Assembly (NCBI GenBank): GCA_038237475.1 | Contig: JBBRYS010000001.1 | Span: forward strand, 581,864 to 645,863 | Length of the DNA stretch: 64,000 bases | DNA from: JAOAPY01 sp038237475 | GTDB lineage: Bacteria; Acidobacteriota; Blastocatellia; Pyrinomonadales; Pyrinomonadaceae | Direction of reading: 5' to 3' | In this document: piece after piece, positions 1 to 9,833 of the stretch | Layout of the letters: each line of letters begins with the position of its first letter | Numbering within the stretch: position 1 is the first letter of the stretch | Position numbers and translations under genes: made by a program | The notes under the pieces: model-generated | What the model saw: only the letters and a program-made list of their open reading frames with translations | Told to the model about the DNA's origin: nothing | The model's database searches: none

Positions 1-19
1 GGGGGAATTTTGGAATTCC

Positions 20-1762
20 GTGGGTGAAAGGCCTAACATCTCTGGCCTCAGTGAAGAAGAAAAAGCTGAAGTTCTTCAGCGAGCCGGTTCTTTAACGGGA
101 TGGATTGGGAGCGCCCATCAGATCGAAGGTGCCCAGGAAATGGCCAAAAATTTGATAAGCGAAGCGATTAGAATGTTTGAGGTTTTGCATTCAAGAAATA
201 AGGTAGCGGAAGCGAATACAAACCTAGCTGTCTGTTATTGGCGCGAGGGGTCCTTTGATGAGGCTCGCGTCTTAATTAGGGAAAGCCTAGCTCGATTCAA
301 CGAAGCTGGTTCCGAAATGAAAGCTGTCGCCTTGCTGCGCGGAGCAATGGTCGAAAGAGCAGCGAAGAGGTTTAACGATGCTCTAAGTATTTATGTGCAG
401 GCCACTCCGCTGTTCACAGATAACACCAATTGTCTACTCAGAGCGCAATTCCATCATGGGTTAGCAAACGTATTAAATCACTTGGGAGTTCTCGAAAATC
501 GTCCTGACTATACAGATCGCGCTTTAATAGAGTACACCGCAGCGAGTTTCCATTTCGAGCTAGAGGGCCATGCTCGGTACCAGGCCTGCGTTGAGAACAA
601 TTTGGGATTTCTCCTTGGGACTATTGCTAGATTTCAGGAAGCGCATGATCATCTCGATCGTGCGCAAACTCTATTCACAACGATAAAGGATAGTGTTCAC
701 CTCGCCCAGGTTGATGAAACGCGCGCGCGCGTGATGCTCGCGGAAGGCCGAGTGGTCGAGGCGGAAAAAACTGCGCGGAGAGCAGTGCGTACACTTGATC
801 AGGGTGACGAACAATCACTCCTGGCAGAAGCGTTGACCACCCAGGGTCTTGCGTTGGCAAGACTCAACCATCCGGAACAAAGCCAAACGGTTCTGGAGCG
901 CGCCGTCGAAGTAGCAAGCCGAGCGGGTGACCCTGAGGGCGCCGGCAATGCCGCGATGGTTCTAATCGAAGAACTGGGCGCATTTCTTCCCAATGACGAA
1001 TTGAAAGCCCTCGTCGACCGGGCGCGCGAATTATTGGTCGACACCCAGGACCTCTCAACCCTCAAAAGGCTGGCAACCTGCGCCGGACGAGTCCTCTCGC
1101 TGGTTCATGCCTCGCCTCGCTTCCCCGCCAACATCGACTGGAATACGTTCTCCTTCAAACAAGCGATTCTCGATTACGAAGCTCACTTCATTGGTCTGGC
1201 GCTTGACGATACCGGGGGAGTGGTTTCGCGGGCCGCACGCTTGCTGGGATTCAACCACCATCAAAGCCTGCTTGCTTTGCTGAATGGTCGTCATGAAATT
1301 TTGCGTCACCGCAGCAACCCAATCGTGCCGCGCCGTCGCAGTATTATTCGGACCACAAATGCCAATGGTTCCAACTTCACGAAAAAGCGCGCAAAGAAGT
1401 TTCGCATTCTGCATGTTGAAGACAATGAGGTCGTCGCACAACTGGTTCAGGAGAGGCTATCACTGGCCGGGTTCGAAGTTGATATGTGTGCGGACGGCAG
1501 GGAAGCATTAGAAAAAATCGCCGGTAACAATCACTACAACCTTCTGCTCCTCGATAACGAACTACCAGGCGTCAGCGGTTTGGAATTAACCCAACACGCG
1601 CGCGGCCTGGCCCACCACCATCAGACACCAATCGTCATCCTTTCCGCCACCCTCGATGACCAGACCGTGCGTACGGCGGGAGCAAATGCGTTTTTGCGCA
1701 AACCGGAAGACATCGCGGTAGTTGGCGAGACAATCACCAGGCTTCTGCAGTCTTCCAGTTAA
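20..1762 (+). CDS. TPR protein with Fis-type HTH and C-terminal response-regulator receiver domain
   Basis: The protein has about 580 residues. Residues ~35-330 form helical tetratricopeptide-type repeats (alternating A/L/Y-rich helices). Residues ~378-425 resemble a Fis-type helix-turn-helix (SRAARLLGF followed by HQSLLALLNGRH). Residues ~460-578 are a CheY-like receiver with the acidic pair in HVEDNE, phospho-acceptor Asp in LLLDNELPG (~511), the Ser/Thr position in VILSATL and the conserved Lys in LRKPED. It is likely a signalling protein that couples protein-protein contacts to phosphorylation; the partner kinase is not in the window. The start is a GTG at 20 and no in-frame stop lies upstream, so the true start may be outside the window. 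The first ~650 bases are clearly more AT-rich than the rest, and a short GC dinucleotide run sits near 720-730. Confidence 0.85.
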   Translation: MGERPNISGLSEEEKAEVLQRAGSLTGWIGSAHQIEGAQEMAKNLISEAIRMFEVLHSRNKVAEANTNLAVCYWREGSFDEARVLIRESLARFNEAGSEMKAVALLRGAMVERAAKRFNDALSIYVQATPLFTDNTNCLLRAQFHHGLANVLNHLGVLENRPDYTDRALIEYTAASFHFELEGHARYQACVENNLGFLLGTIARFQEAHDHLDRAQTLFTTIKDSVHLAQVDETRARVMLAEGRVVEAEKTARRAVRTLDQGDEQSLLAEALTTQGLALARLNHPEQSQTVLERAVEVASRAGDPEGAGNAAMVLIEELGAFLPNDELKALVDRARELLVDTQDLSTLKRLATCAGRVLSLVHASPRFPANIDWNTFSFKQAILDYEAHFIGLALDDTGGVVSRAARLLGFNHHQSLLALLNGRHEILRHRSNPIVPRRRSIIRTTNANGSNFTKKRAKKFRILHVEDNEVVAQLVQERLSLAGFEVDMCADGREALEKIAGNNHYNLLLLDNELPGVSGLELTQHARGLAHHHQTPIVILSATLDDQTVRTAGANAFLRKPEDIAVVGETITRLLQSSS

Positions 1763-2404
1763 GCGCATTTAGCTTTGCCATAATTGAGATCGTTGGCGGG
1801 ACCGTGTGCCCGAACTGAGGCGCAGCTTTGGACATTGCACCTTCTCAGCAACCAGATTCCTGACCCAATTCGCCTGGGACAATTTGAAGAGAGCGAGGGA
1901 ATTTAGAAGTCGTGACCAGCAGATTTACTTTTATTGTTCGCCCCGAGTTGCCCACGGGAACCGACTCGGGATGCACTGTTAGCGAGCCGTGCATCCCTTG
2001 CGCTGGCAGATCGTTTATGGTGGGAACGAACTGCCGCGAAGTCGCCACGCAACTGAGCATTACGTGGCGCACAAGGGCCGGCACAGGCCTCTCCCTGTGC
2101 CGGTCCGTGACCTTTTCAAAATTGACGCATGTTCTGTTGCTTCGCAGTCGTATTGTCATGAAGGACCTGTTCGACTCAAGTAACGAGCCAGCCCTTGCTG
2201 CCCACCACGTCAGCAATAACCGGCGCGCTCACCACCGCTGATTTCCACCTATGACAGGGACGCTGGGACGAATCGGCATTGTTCTCGTCCTGACCACTTT
2301 CCCTGTGCCCGGTCCCTTGGAAGTCAAGCTCCAAAGCCCACCTGAATCTCCCTGTTCACCGCGTTGCCGGCTCGCTGTATGACCGCATTTACAGGAGAAC
2401 TCCC
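1763..2404. other. Non-coding leader of the RHS gene with a series of hairpins
   Basis: I see no convincing gene in these 640 bases. Several exact inverted repeats are present: CCCGAGT (1942-1948) with ACTCGGG (1964-1970); GGGATGCAC (1968-1976) with GTGCATCCC (1989-1997); GCCACG (2044-2049) with CGTGGC (2063-2068); and CCGGCACAGG (2078-2087) with CCTGTGCCGG (2094-2103). The first two share three bases, so they stack or compete. They lie 300-460 bases upstream of the RHS start codon. They may be a structured leader or small RNA; the sequence alone cannot decide. Confidence 0.45.
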
Positions 2405-5400
2405 ATGTTGAACAAGATCAAAGACCTGCACAATCTCCCAATCCATTTCGTCTGCAATTTCCTGTCGAATCGTACTGGCTTTCGTCGAATGATCCGTCGC
2501 TTGTCGGCCGAAGCACTGATCCTGGTGTTCTGTTTTTCTACCGCGCCGGCAGCGGCCAGGCTCTCGCTTGTGCAACAGACAATCGTGGGCTCAGTCCGTC
2601 TCGTTGATCTGGCAAACAACCGATTGCTCAGTTGGTATAAACATTCCAGCTGGGGAGGCAGCAACTCACAGGAAGGCAACATGCCGCCGCGACCAGTTAT
2701 TCCTCCTGGCGTAACGCCCGAGCCGAGCGAATCCAGAACACGGCGTGAGGCACGCGTCGCAGCCATTCGGTTGAATACGGGTTCAGAAATTCTACTCAAG
2801 TCCCGGCAAACCATCTCGCTTTCCGCCGTCCCCCTCGATGGCAATGGCTCTGCTGTTCATGGCCTGCGGGCCGAATGGAGGTCGAGCAATCGGCAAATCA
2901 TCTACATAGATCGCAACGGCCAGGCGATCGCCGGAAGACCCGGTGACGCAACCCTGACCGCACGCGCTGGCCGAGTGAGAACAACAGTCCACGTCATTGT
3001 CAGCGAAGAAAATCCGGATAGATCCGCTCGCCAGCAGGGGGAAACCGGCAACACCATGACCGGCCAGAGCAAGGGTAACTCGTGGTCCGCGAAAAAGCTG
3101 AAAATGTTGCGCAATCACACCGACCGCGAATCCATCGATCAAAAATCGATGGCAGCCGGTCTTGCTCGCAACAACGCTTCTCGCCCAGGGCCTCAGCACC
3201 TACCTACTGACAATCCGCTTCCAGACAACCAGACTTATTCACTTTATCAGGCTGCGAATGCTGTCGGGTCGCCTCCGGGGAAAACACTTCCAGGCGCAAA
3301 CGTGTCCAGCCCGGCGGTAGATGGCACCGAGAATCCCGGCAGCCAGAACTTCATCTTTGGCATCCCCATCGAGACACCGCCGGGCCGCGGCCTGGACGTA
3401 TCACTGACCCTCGTACACAACAGTCAGTTGTTCAATCGCTCAGTCAATCCTGCTGATGGCGTCGTGCAAATGACGTATGACGTCGACTCCGGCTGGCCGG
3501 CGCCAGGATTCAGACTTGGATACGGCCAGATCGAAAACCAGGGATCTTACGGATTTACTTTGACTGACCAGGACGGTACGCGACACGCGCTGACAGCCAC
3601 CAACACCAATGAATACGAAGCCAACGATGGGACCTCTATTCATTACACCGGTAATGGCGCTTCAGGAATTCTTTATTACTCGAACGGCGCACAGGTTACC
3701 TACGGCGCCAGCGGCAATGGCTACCGGATTTATCCCACCACGATCACCGATCGCAACGGCAACTTTATCCGCATTGACTACGTGGGCGGAGTCGGACCAA
3801 AGATTGCTTCCATTCAGGACACGCTCCAGCGCTACGTGAATTTTTACTACGCGGCGAACGGAGATCTCGTAACCATCACGGCTCCGGGCCTAACCGGACA
3901 GGCTGAAAGAGCGGTAATGCGTCTCTACTATCAGGATCTTCCCCTCAGTCAAGCCGGTCTGTTTACCTCGGCGATCAACGTCAGTGCCCCCGCTTCGGTG
4001 CGCACCATCAAATTCATCTACCTGCCCAACAGCGTGGAAACAAACGACGCGCACATAGGCTACCGCTTCGACTATTCCAGCTACGGCATGATGTATAAGA
4101 TGACGCAGTTCCGTGGCATCTCAGCGTCATGGAACTCCTTCACCGATCCCGGCCAGTACCCGAACGAGGGCACAAATACTATGGCTGCAACTACCAGTTA
4201 CAACTATGAAGGGACGCCGCTCCGTACGATCCCTGCCGGCGGCCTGTCCGACGCTCCGGATTACACCGAGCGCACGGACAACTGGGCCGGACGCATATCT
4301 GATCAGCCCGTCTATCACTTCGCAATCGATAAGGCTGCCGGATTGTCGACGGTGAGTGCGCCGGACGGCACCGTAACTGAAACTCACACGATTGTTAATC
4401 CGGGACAATGGGACGATGGGCTGCTGAGTGATGTTTATATCGACAAACAGGGCGCGTCTTTTCTCTCTCGTACGAAAGTTGATTGGGAGCAGAGTCCGGC
4501 GGGCGAACCGCGCATCAGGCAAAGCAGGATCACCGACGACACTGGCCAGACCAAAGCGACCGTCTTCACTTACGGGCCTTACAACAACATTGCAATTGTC
4601 AGCGAACGCGACTTCACGAGTGATCCAAATGCAATCGGAAGCGAACTGCGACGGACTGAGACGACCTATCAAACCTCGCAGCCATATGTCGCTCGACATA
4701 TTCTGCACCTGCCGCTCTCCGTTAAGGTGTTCAGCGGGCAGTCAGCCACGCCTGCCGCGTGGATTGACTATGCTTACGATAACTATGGCAGCGCCCATGC
4801 CAGCCTCACCCGACGCGACGACATCGAAATGCACGATCCGGCTTTCGATCCCTTCCAGCAAACCTTCGAAACCAATTGTCGTTGGGTCTGTACGGAAAGA
4901 GTTGGCCGCGAATGTGTCGCGTGGGACTGGCAATGTGACACAGTCAATCTCTATCAACCGGCCACTGACTACCGAGGCAACATCACCAGCGTTACAAACT
5001 ATGCTAATGCCGCAAACGGAACCGGGCCGATCACGCACTCCACCAGTTACGATATCGCCGGCAACGTGACCTCCACGGAAGTCGATTGCTGCCAGCTGAA
5101 GTCATACAGCTACGCGAGCAGCTTCGACTATGCCTATCCTACCGGCATCACCAGCGGGCCTGTTGGTGGGCCAAACCTGACGATGACAGCGAACTACGAT
5201 CTGAATACAGGTCTGGCTAGCACCACGACAGACGAAAACGGACAAGTCACGACCTATTTCTATAACGCGGATTCGCTCAGGCCTAACCACACGGACCTTC
5301 CGAACGGCGGCGCCAACTACTTCTATTACAACGACGGTTTGTGGGCGGACGCGGCGGGTCGCCTGCATTACTACACCAACAGATCGATGCGCGTCGATGC

Positions 5401-8400
5401 AAATAACTGGCGGGATTCCTACAGCTTTTTCGACGGGCGCGGCCAGCTGGCGCAGACGTTTTACGACGGCACCGGCAGCGGGCCGTGGAATTCACAAGTG
5501 TTCGAATACGACATCATGGGCCGCATGTATCGATCTACCAATCCGTTTACAACCGGAGGTTATGGCGGAGGTCTGCACCTCGATGGTCCAATGACCACGC
5601 AGTCATTCGATCATCTCGGGCGCCTGACGCAATTGACTTCGCCGAGTGGCGATGACACCACCCCGACGACCACTACCGCGACTTACGCCTATGCCGGATC
5701 CTTTACGACCTCGACCGATCAGGCGCTGAAATCGAAACGGCAGAAAGTGGACGCCCTGGGACGTTTGGTGCGTCTGGATGAACCCAACCCGTCCGGGGAT
5801 CTCGGCTTGATCACAAGTCCAACCCAGCCAACCAACTACGAATACGATGTGCTCGACAACCTCGTGCATATTGCACAGCCGGGGACAACCGTCACGCAGC
5901 ATCGCTATTTCAAATACGATTCGCTCTCGCGGCTCACCCATGAACGCCCGGTCGAGCAGGCTGCGCCGTGGACCGCGACGGATCCGCTCACCGGCAACAA
6001 CCAATGGTCACGAAAAATCATTTACAACTCGCAAAGTCTGGTGCAGGATGCCTACGACGCAGCACAACTCAACACGCACTTCAGCTACGACGGATTGAAT
6101 CGCGTGACCAGGATCGAGTACTTCATTGCGAACGGCACTTCTCCGGCGGGCACACCGACCCGCAACTATTTCTATGACCAGCCACGCAGCGGCTACTTCA
6201 ATCTCGGTCGCCTGACGGAGCAGTCAACTGCGGCCGCGACTGGTATCCCGGCCACGGTGCAACACCTGGATTATGACGCGATGGGCCAGATCAAAAGCCA
6301 GCGGCAATCCGTCGGTGCGACGAACTATCTGCTGAGCTACACCTATAACCTGGCCGGCGCGCCTACTGCGGAAACCTATCCCAGCAATCGCGTGTTCAAC
6401 ATCAGCTACGGTTACGCCGGCAGATTGGCGAGCGTCAGCGATGGCGCGACTACTTTTGCGAGCGCCTTCGTGCTCGATCCCGCTGGTGGTCTCGGTTCAG
6501 AAACCTGGGGCAACGGCGCCGTGCATAGCATTGCCTACAACCGCGCTCTGCAGCCGAGTGAAATCAAACTCAGGAATTCGCAAGGCGCTGAACTGCAACG
6601 CTTCAGCTACATCTACGGCAAGCTAAACCAATCATCCGGCGTCTTTGAGACGAACAAGAACAATGGCCAGATCGGGCGCGTCGACGGCTTTACCAACGGC
6701 GCGAAACAATGGGAGCAGCGCTTTGTCTACGATCAACTCGCGCGTCTGACTGATGCAGCCGAATTTCGCGGCGACAATGGCGCACAATCTTATGCGGCCC
6801 ATTACGACTACGACCGGTTTGGCAATCGCTTCCAGTATCAAAACAACGTCAACGTCAATTACACCCCTGTGCAGCCATCTGACATCGACCCGGCCAGCAA
6901 CCGTTTCATCTCCAACGGGAGCACCCCAGTCGGCTACGACAACAATGCCGCCGGCGCGGGTAACATCACGAGCGACGCCAAGTTTCGTGGCTCAAGCTAC
7001 GGCTATGACGCAACCAACCGGCAGGTCTCTGCTACCGCAGGAAGTGTCACCCAAACTTCTGTTTACGACGCAGCGGGACAGCGTGTGCAGACGAAGGAGA
7101 ATGGCGTCACACGCACACGGGTCTACGACGTCTTTGGGCAAAACGTGGCCGACTATCTGGGCGCGAGCGGCGAAACGCTGGAACGGGAAAATATTTTTCG
7201 CGGCGGCCAGTTGTTGGCAAGCCAGACTTTCAGCCAGGCACGCGCGAATGTTGCGCTCGCAGCCAATGGCGGAGTAGCCACAGCCTCGTCATATTTTTCC
7301 AACCCCAGCTACGGAACATATCCGCCGGCTTCTGCAAATGACGGCGCGCGCACTTCTCTCAACAACTCCATCTGGCTGGACAATACCAACAGCGCATTTC
7401 CCGACTGGCTCCAGATTGACTTCAATGGCTCAAAAACGATCGACGAGATCGATATCGTCACGCAACAGGACAACAACGTGAATCCGTCTGAGCCCACAAT
7501 GACGCAGACCTTTGCGAACTGGGGCATCACGGCCTTTAACGTGCAGTACTGGAATGGCTTGAGCTGGGTCACGATTACAGGTGGCAGCGTTTCCGGCAAC
7601 AACAAGGTCTGGCGGCAATTCACTTTTCCCGCCATCACGACCGGTAAGATTCGTTTGACCGTGAACGACAGCGCCGATCATATCTATAGCCGGGTGGTTG
7701 AAGTCGAAGCGTGGGGTGCGGCAACGTCGGGCGCGGGGGCGATCACCTACGTGCTGCAGGATCTGCAAGGGTCCGCGCGCGCCGCCATGAACAACCTGGG
7801 TGCGGCGAGCTCGGTCACCCTGCGGCATGATTATCTGCCGTTCGGTGAAGAGATTTCAGCCGGCGTCGGCCTGCGCACATCGGATCAGGGCTATGGCCCA
7901 ATCGACGGGAACCGGCAGAAGTATGCGCTGGTTGAGCGTGACGATCTGACCGGGTTGGATCACGCGTGGTGGCGCAAGTATGAAAGCCGCTCGGGCCGCT
8001 GGACCAGTCCGGATCCTTACAACGGCAGCATGGATCTCCAGAACCCGCAGAGCCTCAATCGGTATGCCTATGTCAACAACGACGCTCCCAACCGTCTGGA
8101 TCCCAGCGGACTTGTGTGCTGGGACAGATACCTGGTTATTCAGATACGAGACAACTTTGGAAGCGTCATCGCAGAGGAGCGACATCTCCTCTATACCCAT
8201 TGTGACTTCAGTCTCTCCCTAGTGCCGATTGGCGGTTGGGATCCTCAGGGGCGCTTCGATAACGTCTTCAATCCGAAGACGACTTCGGAATTCAACCGCA
8301 AAGAAATCCAGCGTCGCATTGACGCAGGCAATCGCTGGGAGGCATATCGTCAGTGGGAGGCCTGCGCGGCGCCATTTACAAAACAAGCCGAAGCTGACTG

Positions 8401-8635
8401 GCGTAAGACAACCAACAGATTTCTTCTAAAGAGTTCGATTCTGGTCATTACATCAACAGCCGGGATGGCCGCGTCTGGTGTCTCGAGGCCCATTTCAACC
8501 ACGGTCATTAGCGGGGGAGTGATAAACCTCCACATGGACGAAGCCAGCGCTCGGACCAAAATAAATTCAGACTGGCTTCGCGACGCAGAAAAACAATGCG
8601 GACCGCGTGTTACCAAACCCGCGGGACACAATTGA
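2405..8635 (+). CDS. Giant RHS/YD-repeat surface protein with Ig-like and discoidin domains and a variable C-terminal tail
   Basis: The product has 2076 residues. A hydrophobic stretch at ~34-52 (EALILVFCFSTAPAAA) looks like a late signal or anchor sequence. Residues ~118-200 resemble a bacterial Ig-like (Big_2) domain. Residues ~300-1600 contain the RHS N-terminal region and many YD repeats (Y-D-x-x-G-R/N-x-x type). A discoidin (F5/8 type C) domain occupies ~1615-1773. The RHS core follows with YLPFGEE, then RKYESRSGRWTSPDP and LNRYAYVNNDAPNRLDPSGL ending near 1902. The last ~174 residues follow this conserved boundary and match nothing I recognise; they hold a hydrophobic patch (KSSILVITSTAGMAASGV). 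In RHS proteins this position carries the toxin. The start is supported by AGGAGA six bases upstream of ATG. Two small membrane-protein genes follow directly. Confidence 0.93.
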   Translation: MLNKIKDLHNLPIHFVCNFLSNRTGFRRMIRRLSAEALILVFCFSTAPAAARLSLVQQTIVGSVRLVDLANNRLLSWYKHSSWGGSNSQEGNMPPRPVIPPGVTPEPSESRTRREARVAAIRLNTGSEILLKSRQTISLSAVPLDGNGSAVHGLRAEWRSSNRQIIYIDRNGQAIAGRPGDATLTARAGRVRTTVHVIVSEENPDRSARQQGETGNTMTGQSKGNSWSAKKLKMLRNHTDRESIDQKSMAAGLARNNASRPGPQHLPTDNPLPDNQTYSLYQAANAVGSPPGKTLPGANVSSPAVDGTENPGSQNFIFGIPIETPPGRGLDVSLTLVHNSQLFNRSVNPADGVVQMTYDVDSGWPAPGFRLGYGQIENQGSYGFTLTDQDGTRHALTATNTNEYEANDGTSIHYTGNGASGILYYSNGAQVTYGASGNGYRIYPTTITDRNGNFIRIDYVGGVGPKIASIQDTLQRYVNFYYAANGDLVTITAPGLTGQAERAVMRLYYQDLPLSQAGLFTSAINVSAPASVRTIKFIYLPNSVETNDAHIGYRFDYSSYGMMYKMTQFRGISASWNSFTDPGQYPNEGTNTMAATTSYNYEGTPLRTIPAGGLSDAPDYTERTDNWAGRISDQPVYHFAIDKAAGLSTVSAPDGTVTETHTIVNPGQWDDGLLSDVYIDKQGASFLSRTKVDWEQSPAGEPRIRQSRITDDTGQTKATVFTYGPYNNIAIVSERDFTSDPNAIGSELRRTETTYQTSQPYVARHILHLPLSVKVFSGQSATPAAWIDYAYDNYGSAHASLTRRDDIEMHDPAFDPFQQTFETNCRWVCTERVGRECVAWDWQCDTVNLYQPATDYRGNITSVTNYANAANGTGPITHSTSYDIAGNVTSTEVDCCQLKSYSYASSFDYAYPTGITSGPVGGPNLTMTANYDLNTGLASTTTDENGQVTTYFYNADSLRPNHTDLPNGGANYFYYNDGLWADAAGRLHYYTNRSMRVDANNWRDSYSFFDGRGQLAQTFYDGTGSGPWNSQVFEYDIMGRMYRSTNPFTTGGYGGGLHLDGPMTTQSFDHLGRLTQLTSPSGDDTTPTTTTATYAYAGSFTTSTDQALKSKRQKVDALGRLVRLDEPNPSGDLGLITSPTQPTNYEYDVLDNLVHIAQPGTTVTQHRYFKYDSLSRLTHERPVEQAAPWTATDPLTGNNQWSRKIIYNSQSLVQDAYDAAQLNTHFSYDGLNRVTRIEYFIANGTSPAGTPTRNYFYDQPRSGYFNLGRLTEQSTAAATGIPATVQHLDYDAMGQIKSQRQSVGATNYLLSYTYNLAGAPTAETYPSNRVFNISYGYAGRLASVSDGATTFASAFVLDPAGGLGSETWGNGAVHSIAYNRALQPSEIKLRNSQGAELQRFSYIYGKLNQSSGVFETNKNNGQIGRVDGFTNGAKQWEQRFVYDQLARLTDAAEFRGDNGAQSYAAHYDYDRFGNRFQYQNNVNVNYTPVQPSDIDPASNRFISNGSTPVGYDNNAAGAGNITSDAKFRGSSYGYDATNRQVSATAGSVTQTSVYDAAGQRVQTKENGVTRTRVYDVFGQNVADYLGASGETLERENIFRGGQLLASQTFSQARANVALAANGGVATASSYFSNPSYGTYPPASANDGARTSLNNSIWLDNTNSAFPDWLQIDFNGSKTIDEIDIVTQQDNNVNPSEPTMTQTFANWGITAFNVQYWNGLSWVTITGGSVSGNNKVWRQFTFPAITTGKIRLTVNDSADHIYSRVVEVEAWGAATSGAGAITYVLQDLQGSARAAMNNLGAASSVTLRHDYLPFGEEISAGVGLRTSDQGYGPIDGNRQKYALVERDDLTGLDHAWWRKYESRSGRWTSPDPYNGSMDLQNPQSLNRYAYVNNDAPNRLDPSGLVCWDRYLVIQIRDNFGSVIAEERHLLYTHCDFSLSLVPIGGWDPQGRFDNVFNPKTTSEFNRKEIQRRIDAGNRWEAYRQWEACAAPFTKQAEADWRKTTNRFLLKSSILVITSTAGMAASGVSRPISTTVISGGVINLHMDEASARTKINSDWLRDAEKQCGPRVTKPAGHN

Positions 8636-8694
8636 TCGAGCGATCACTTTGAGAAATTGGTGTGAGACACAAACTAACCTAAGGGAGGTGTTCC

Positions 8695-8982
8695 ATGTCG
8701 AGAGGGACTAGAAGAAAGTTCCTGATCTTTTTTGTCTGGCTAATTCAATCTGTCGTGCTGGGAGTCCTAAATGCAACCACGATGGACCGAGAAAGCCCGA
8801 TAGGACAAAGCATTGAGACTGCCTTGTCGCATGCTGGGACACCTCCTGCTCAGGCCCTCGCCCTCGCAGGTTCACTCATGAGCGCGAGCCGCAGCACTTC
8901 GTCGTTTATATTCGGAGTGCTGCTCGGCCTGGTTACCATTAATTCACTCACTCTCCTTCAATTCACTGGCAGTTCCGACTAG
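8695..8982 (+). CDS. Small two-helix membrane protein, candidate RHS immunity protein (paralogue 1)
   Basis: The product has 95 residues: a basic N-terminus, a membrane helix at ~8-27 (FLIFFVWLIQSVVLGVL), a ~40-residue loop with an Ala/Ser-rich helix, and a second helix at ~65-88. A strong Shine-Dalgarno (AGGGAGGTG) precedes the ATG. It lies 59 bases after the RHS stop codon and shares its layout and several positions with the next gene (LSxxGxPxxQ in the loop, then S/T-rich turn and TM helix). Immunity genes typically follow RHS toxin tails, so that role is a reasonable inference; no known immunity family was recognised. Confidence 0.75.
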   Translation: MSRGTRRKFLIFFVWLIQSVVLGVLNATTMDRESPIGQSIETALSHAGTPPAQALALAGSLMSASRSTSSFIFGVLLGLVTINSLTLLQFTGSSD

Positions 8983-9017
8983 TTGTCGTCGGCTCGAATC
9001 TCCATGGAGGCTTTGCA

Positions 9018-9329
9018 GTGACTAATATAAAGGAACGAACGCGATTCTTCCTTTTCCTCGCGGGGGTACAGGTCTTTTCCTTCGGGGCGAATTATTGGTT
9101 ATTTAACCGTGACTTCGCGAGCGTCCAGGCAAGTGGCTCGACCAGCCTCTCTCAGAGCGGAATGCCGGTCGATCAGGTTGCCACAATGATCAGCTCCATT
9201 TCCCAGCTGCGCAGCAATGTCACATGGTTCATGCTTAACTTCGTACTGCTGATGATATTTACGAACTTCATGGCTCTGATTTATCTCAATCGAAACAAAC
9301 CCGACAGGACGAATGTAATCACGAAGTAA
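9018..9329 (+). CDS. Small two-helix membrane protein, candidate RHS immunity protein (paralogue 2)
   Basis: The product has 103 residues starting at GTG, with TGGAGG seven bases upstream. It has a membrane helix at ~8-27, a loop containing LSQSGMPVDQ, and a second helix at ~70-92 (FMLNFVLLMIFTNFMALIYL), ending in a short charged tail. Its loop motif and helix spacing match the preceding 95-residue protein (LSHAGTPPAQ there), so the two look like a diverged tandem duplication. The function is unknown; the position after the RHS gene suggests immunity or a membrane accessory role. Confidence 0.75.
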   Translation: MTNIKERTRFFLFLAGVQVFSFGANYWLFNRDFASVQASGSTSLSQSGMPVDQVATMISSISQLRSNVTWFMLNFVLLMIFTNFMALIYLNRNKPDRTNVITK

Positions 9330-9390
9330 ACACGAAAGTGGCACATCTTCGCTAGGGAACAGAGGCGGGCATAACACCCACAGGAGGCAA

Positions 9391-9696
9391 ATGATGCGAG
9401 TTTGGGTGCGTTCAATGCTGGACGGCTTAGTGATGTTCGGTTGTGCCTACGGAGCCATTTGGATCGACAATCGCTACTTCCGCGGGAACCTGGGCAAAGG
9501 CTGGGTGGCCCTCATCATGGCCCTGCTCTACTTCCTGAGCTATCCGCTCTGGGCCTGGGGACGCAAAGCATCCTGGCGCTTCTTCGGAAAAGCGGCTTTT
9601 TCCAAATGGCTCCTGTCAACGGCCGGCGTTTGGATACTGGCAGTATTGATCCAGGCGATTGCCGGCATGGTAGTGCATTACTACCGCCCGGCTTAG
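9391..9696 (+). CDS. Small hydrophobic membrane protein of unknown function
   Basis: The product has 101 residues with about three hydrophobic segments (~7-27, ~37-55, ~72-96) and basic residues between them (WGRKASWRFFGKAAFSKW). A Shine-Dalgarno AGGAGG lies five bases before the ATG ATG start. It follows the two small paralogous membrane proteins in the same direction, after 61 bases, and may be co-transcribed with them and the RHS gene. It does not share their loop motif. I recognise no family. Confidence 0.7.
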   Translation: MMRVWVRSMLDGLVMFGCAYGAIWIDNRYFRGNLGKGWVALIMALLYFLSYPLWAWGRKASWRFFGKAAFSKWLLSTAGVWILAVLIQAIAGMVVHYYRPA

Positions 9697-9782
9697 TGTC
9701 GGATAAATGGTGGACAAACTGAAGCGAAGGAAGTTTCTGACTCAATCAGCGCCGCTTGAGATTGATCTAACAACTGAGCAAA

Positions 9783-9820
9783 GCAGCCCAAAGCCATTCC
9801 TGGAGACAGCGATGGGCTGC
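9783..9820. other. Inverted repeat between convergent genes, possible bidirectional terminator
   Basis: GCAGCCCA (9783-9790) and TGGGCTGC (9813-9820) are exact complements separated by 22 bases. The pair lies between the + strand small membrane protein and the - strand HD-GYP gene, whose stop codon is 14 bases further on. There is no clear T-run, so terminator function is only a possibility. Confidence 0.35.
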
Positions 9821-9833
9821 AGACTCAGCTTCC

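Noticed and set aside
1912..2241. Open frames in the RHS leader on both strands
   Set aside because: They have no ribosome site or family resemblance and run across the hairpin stems.
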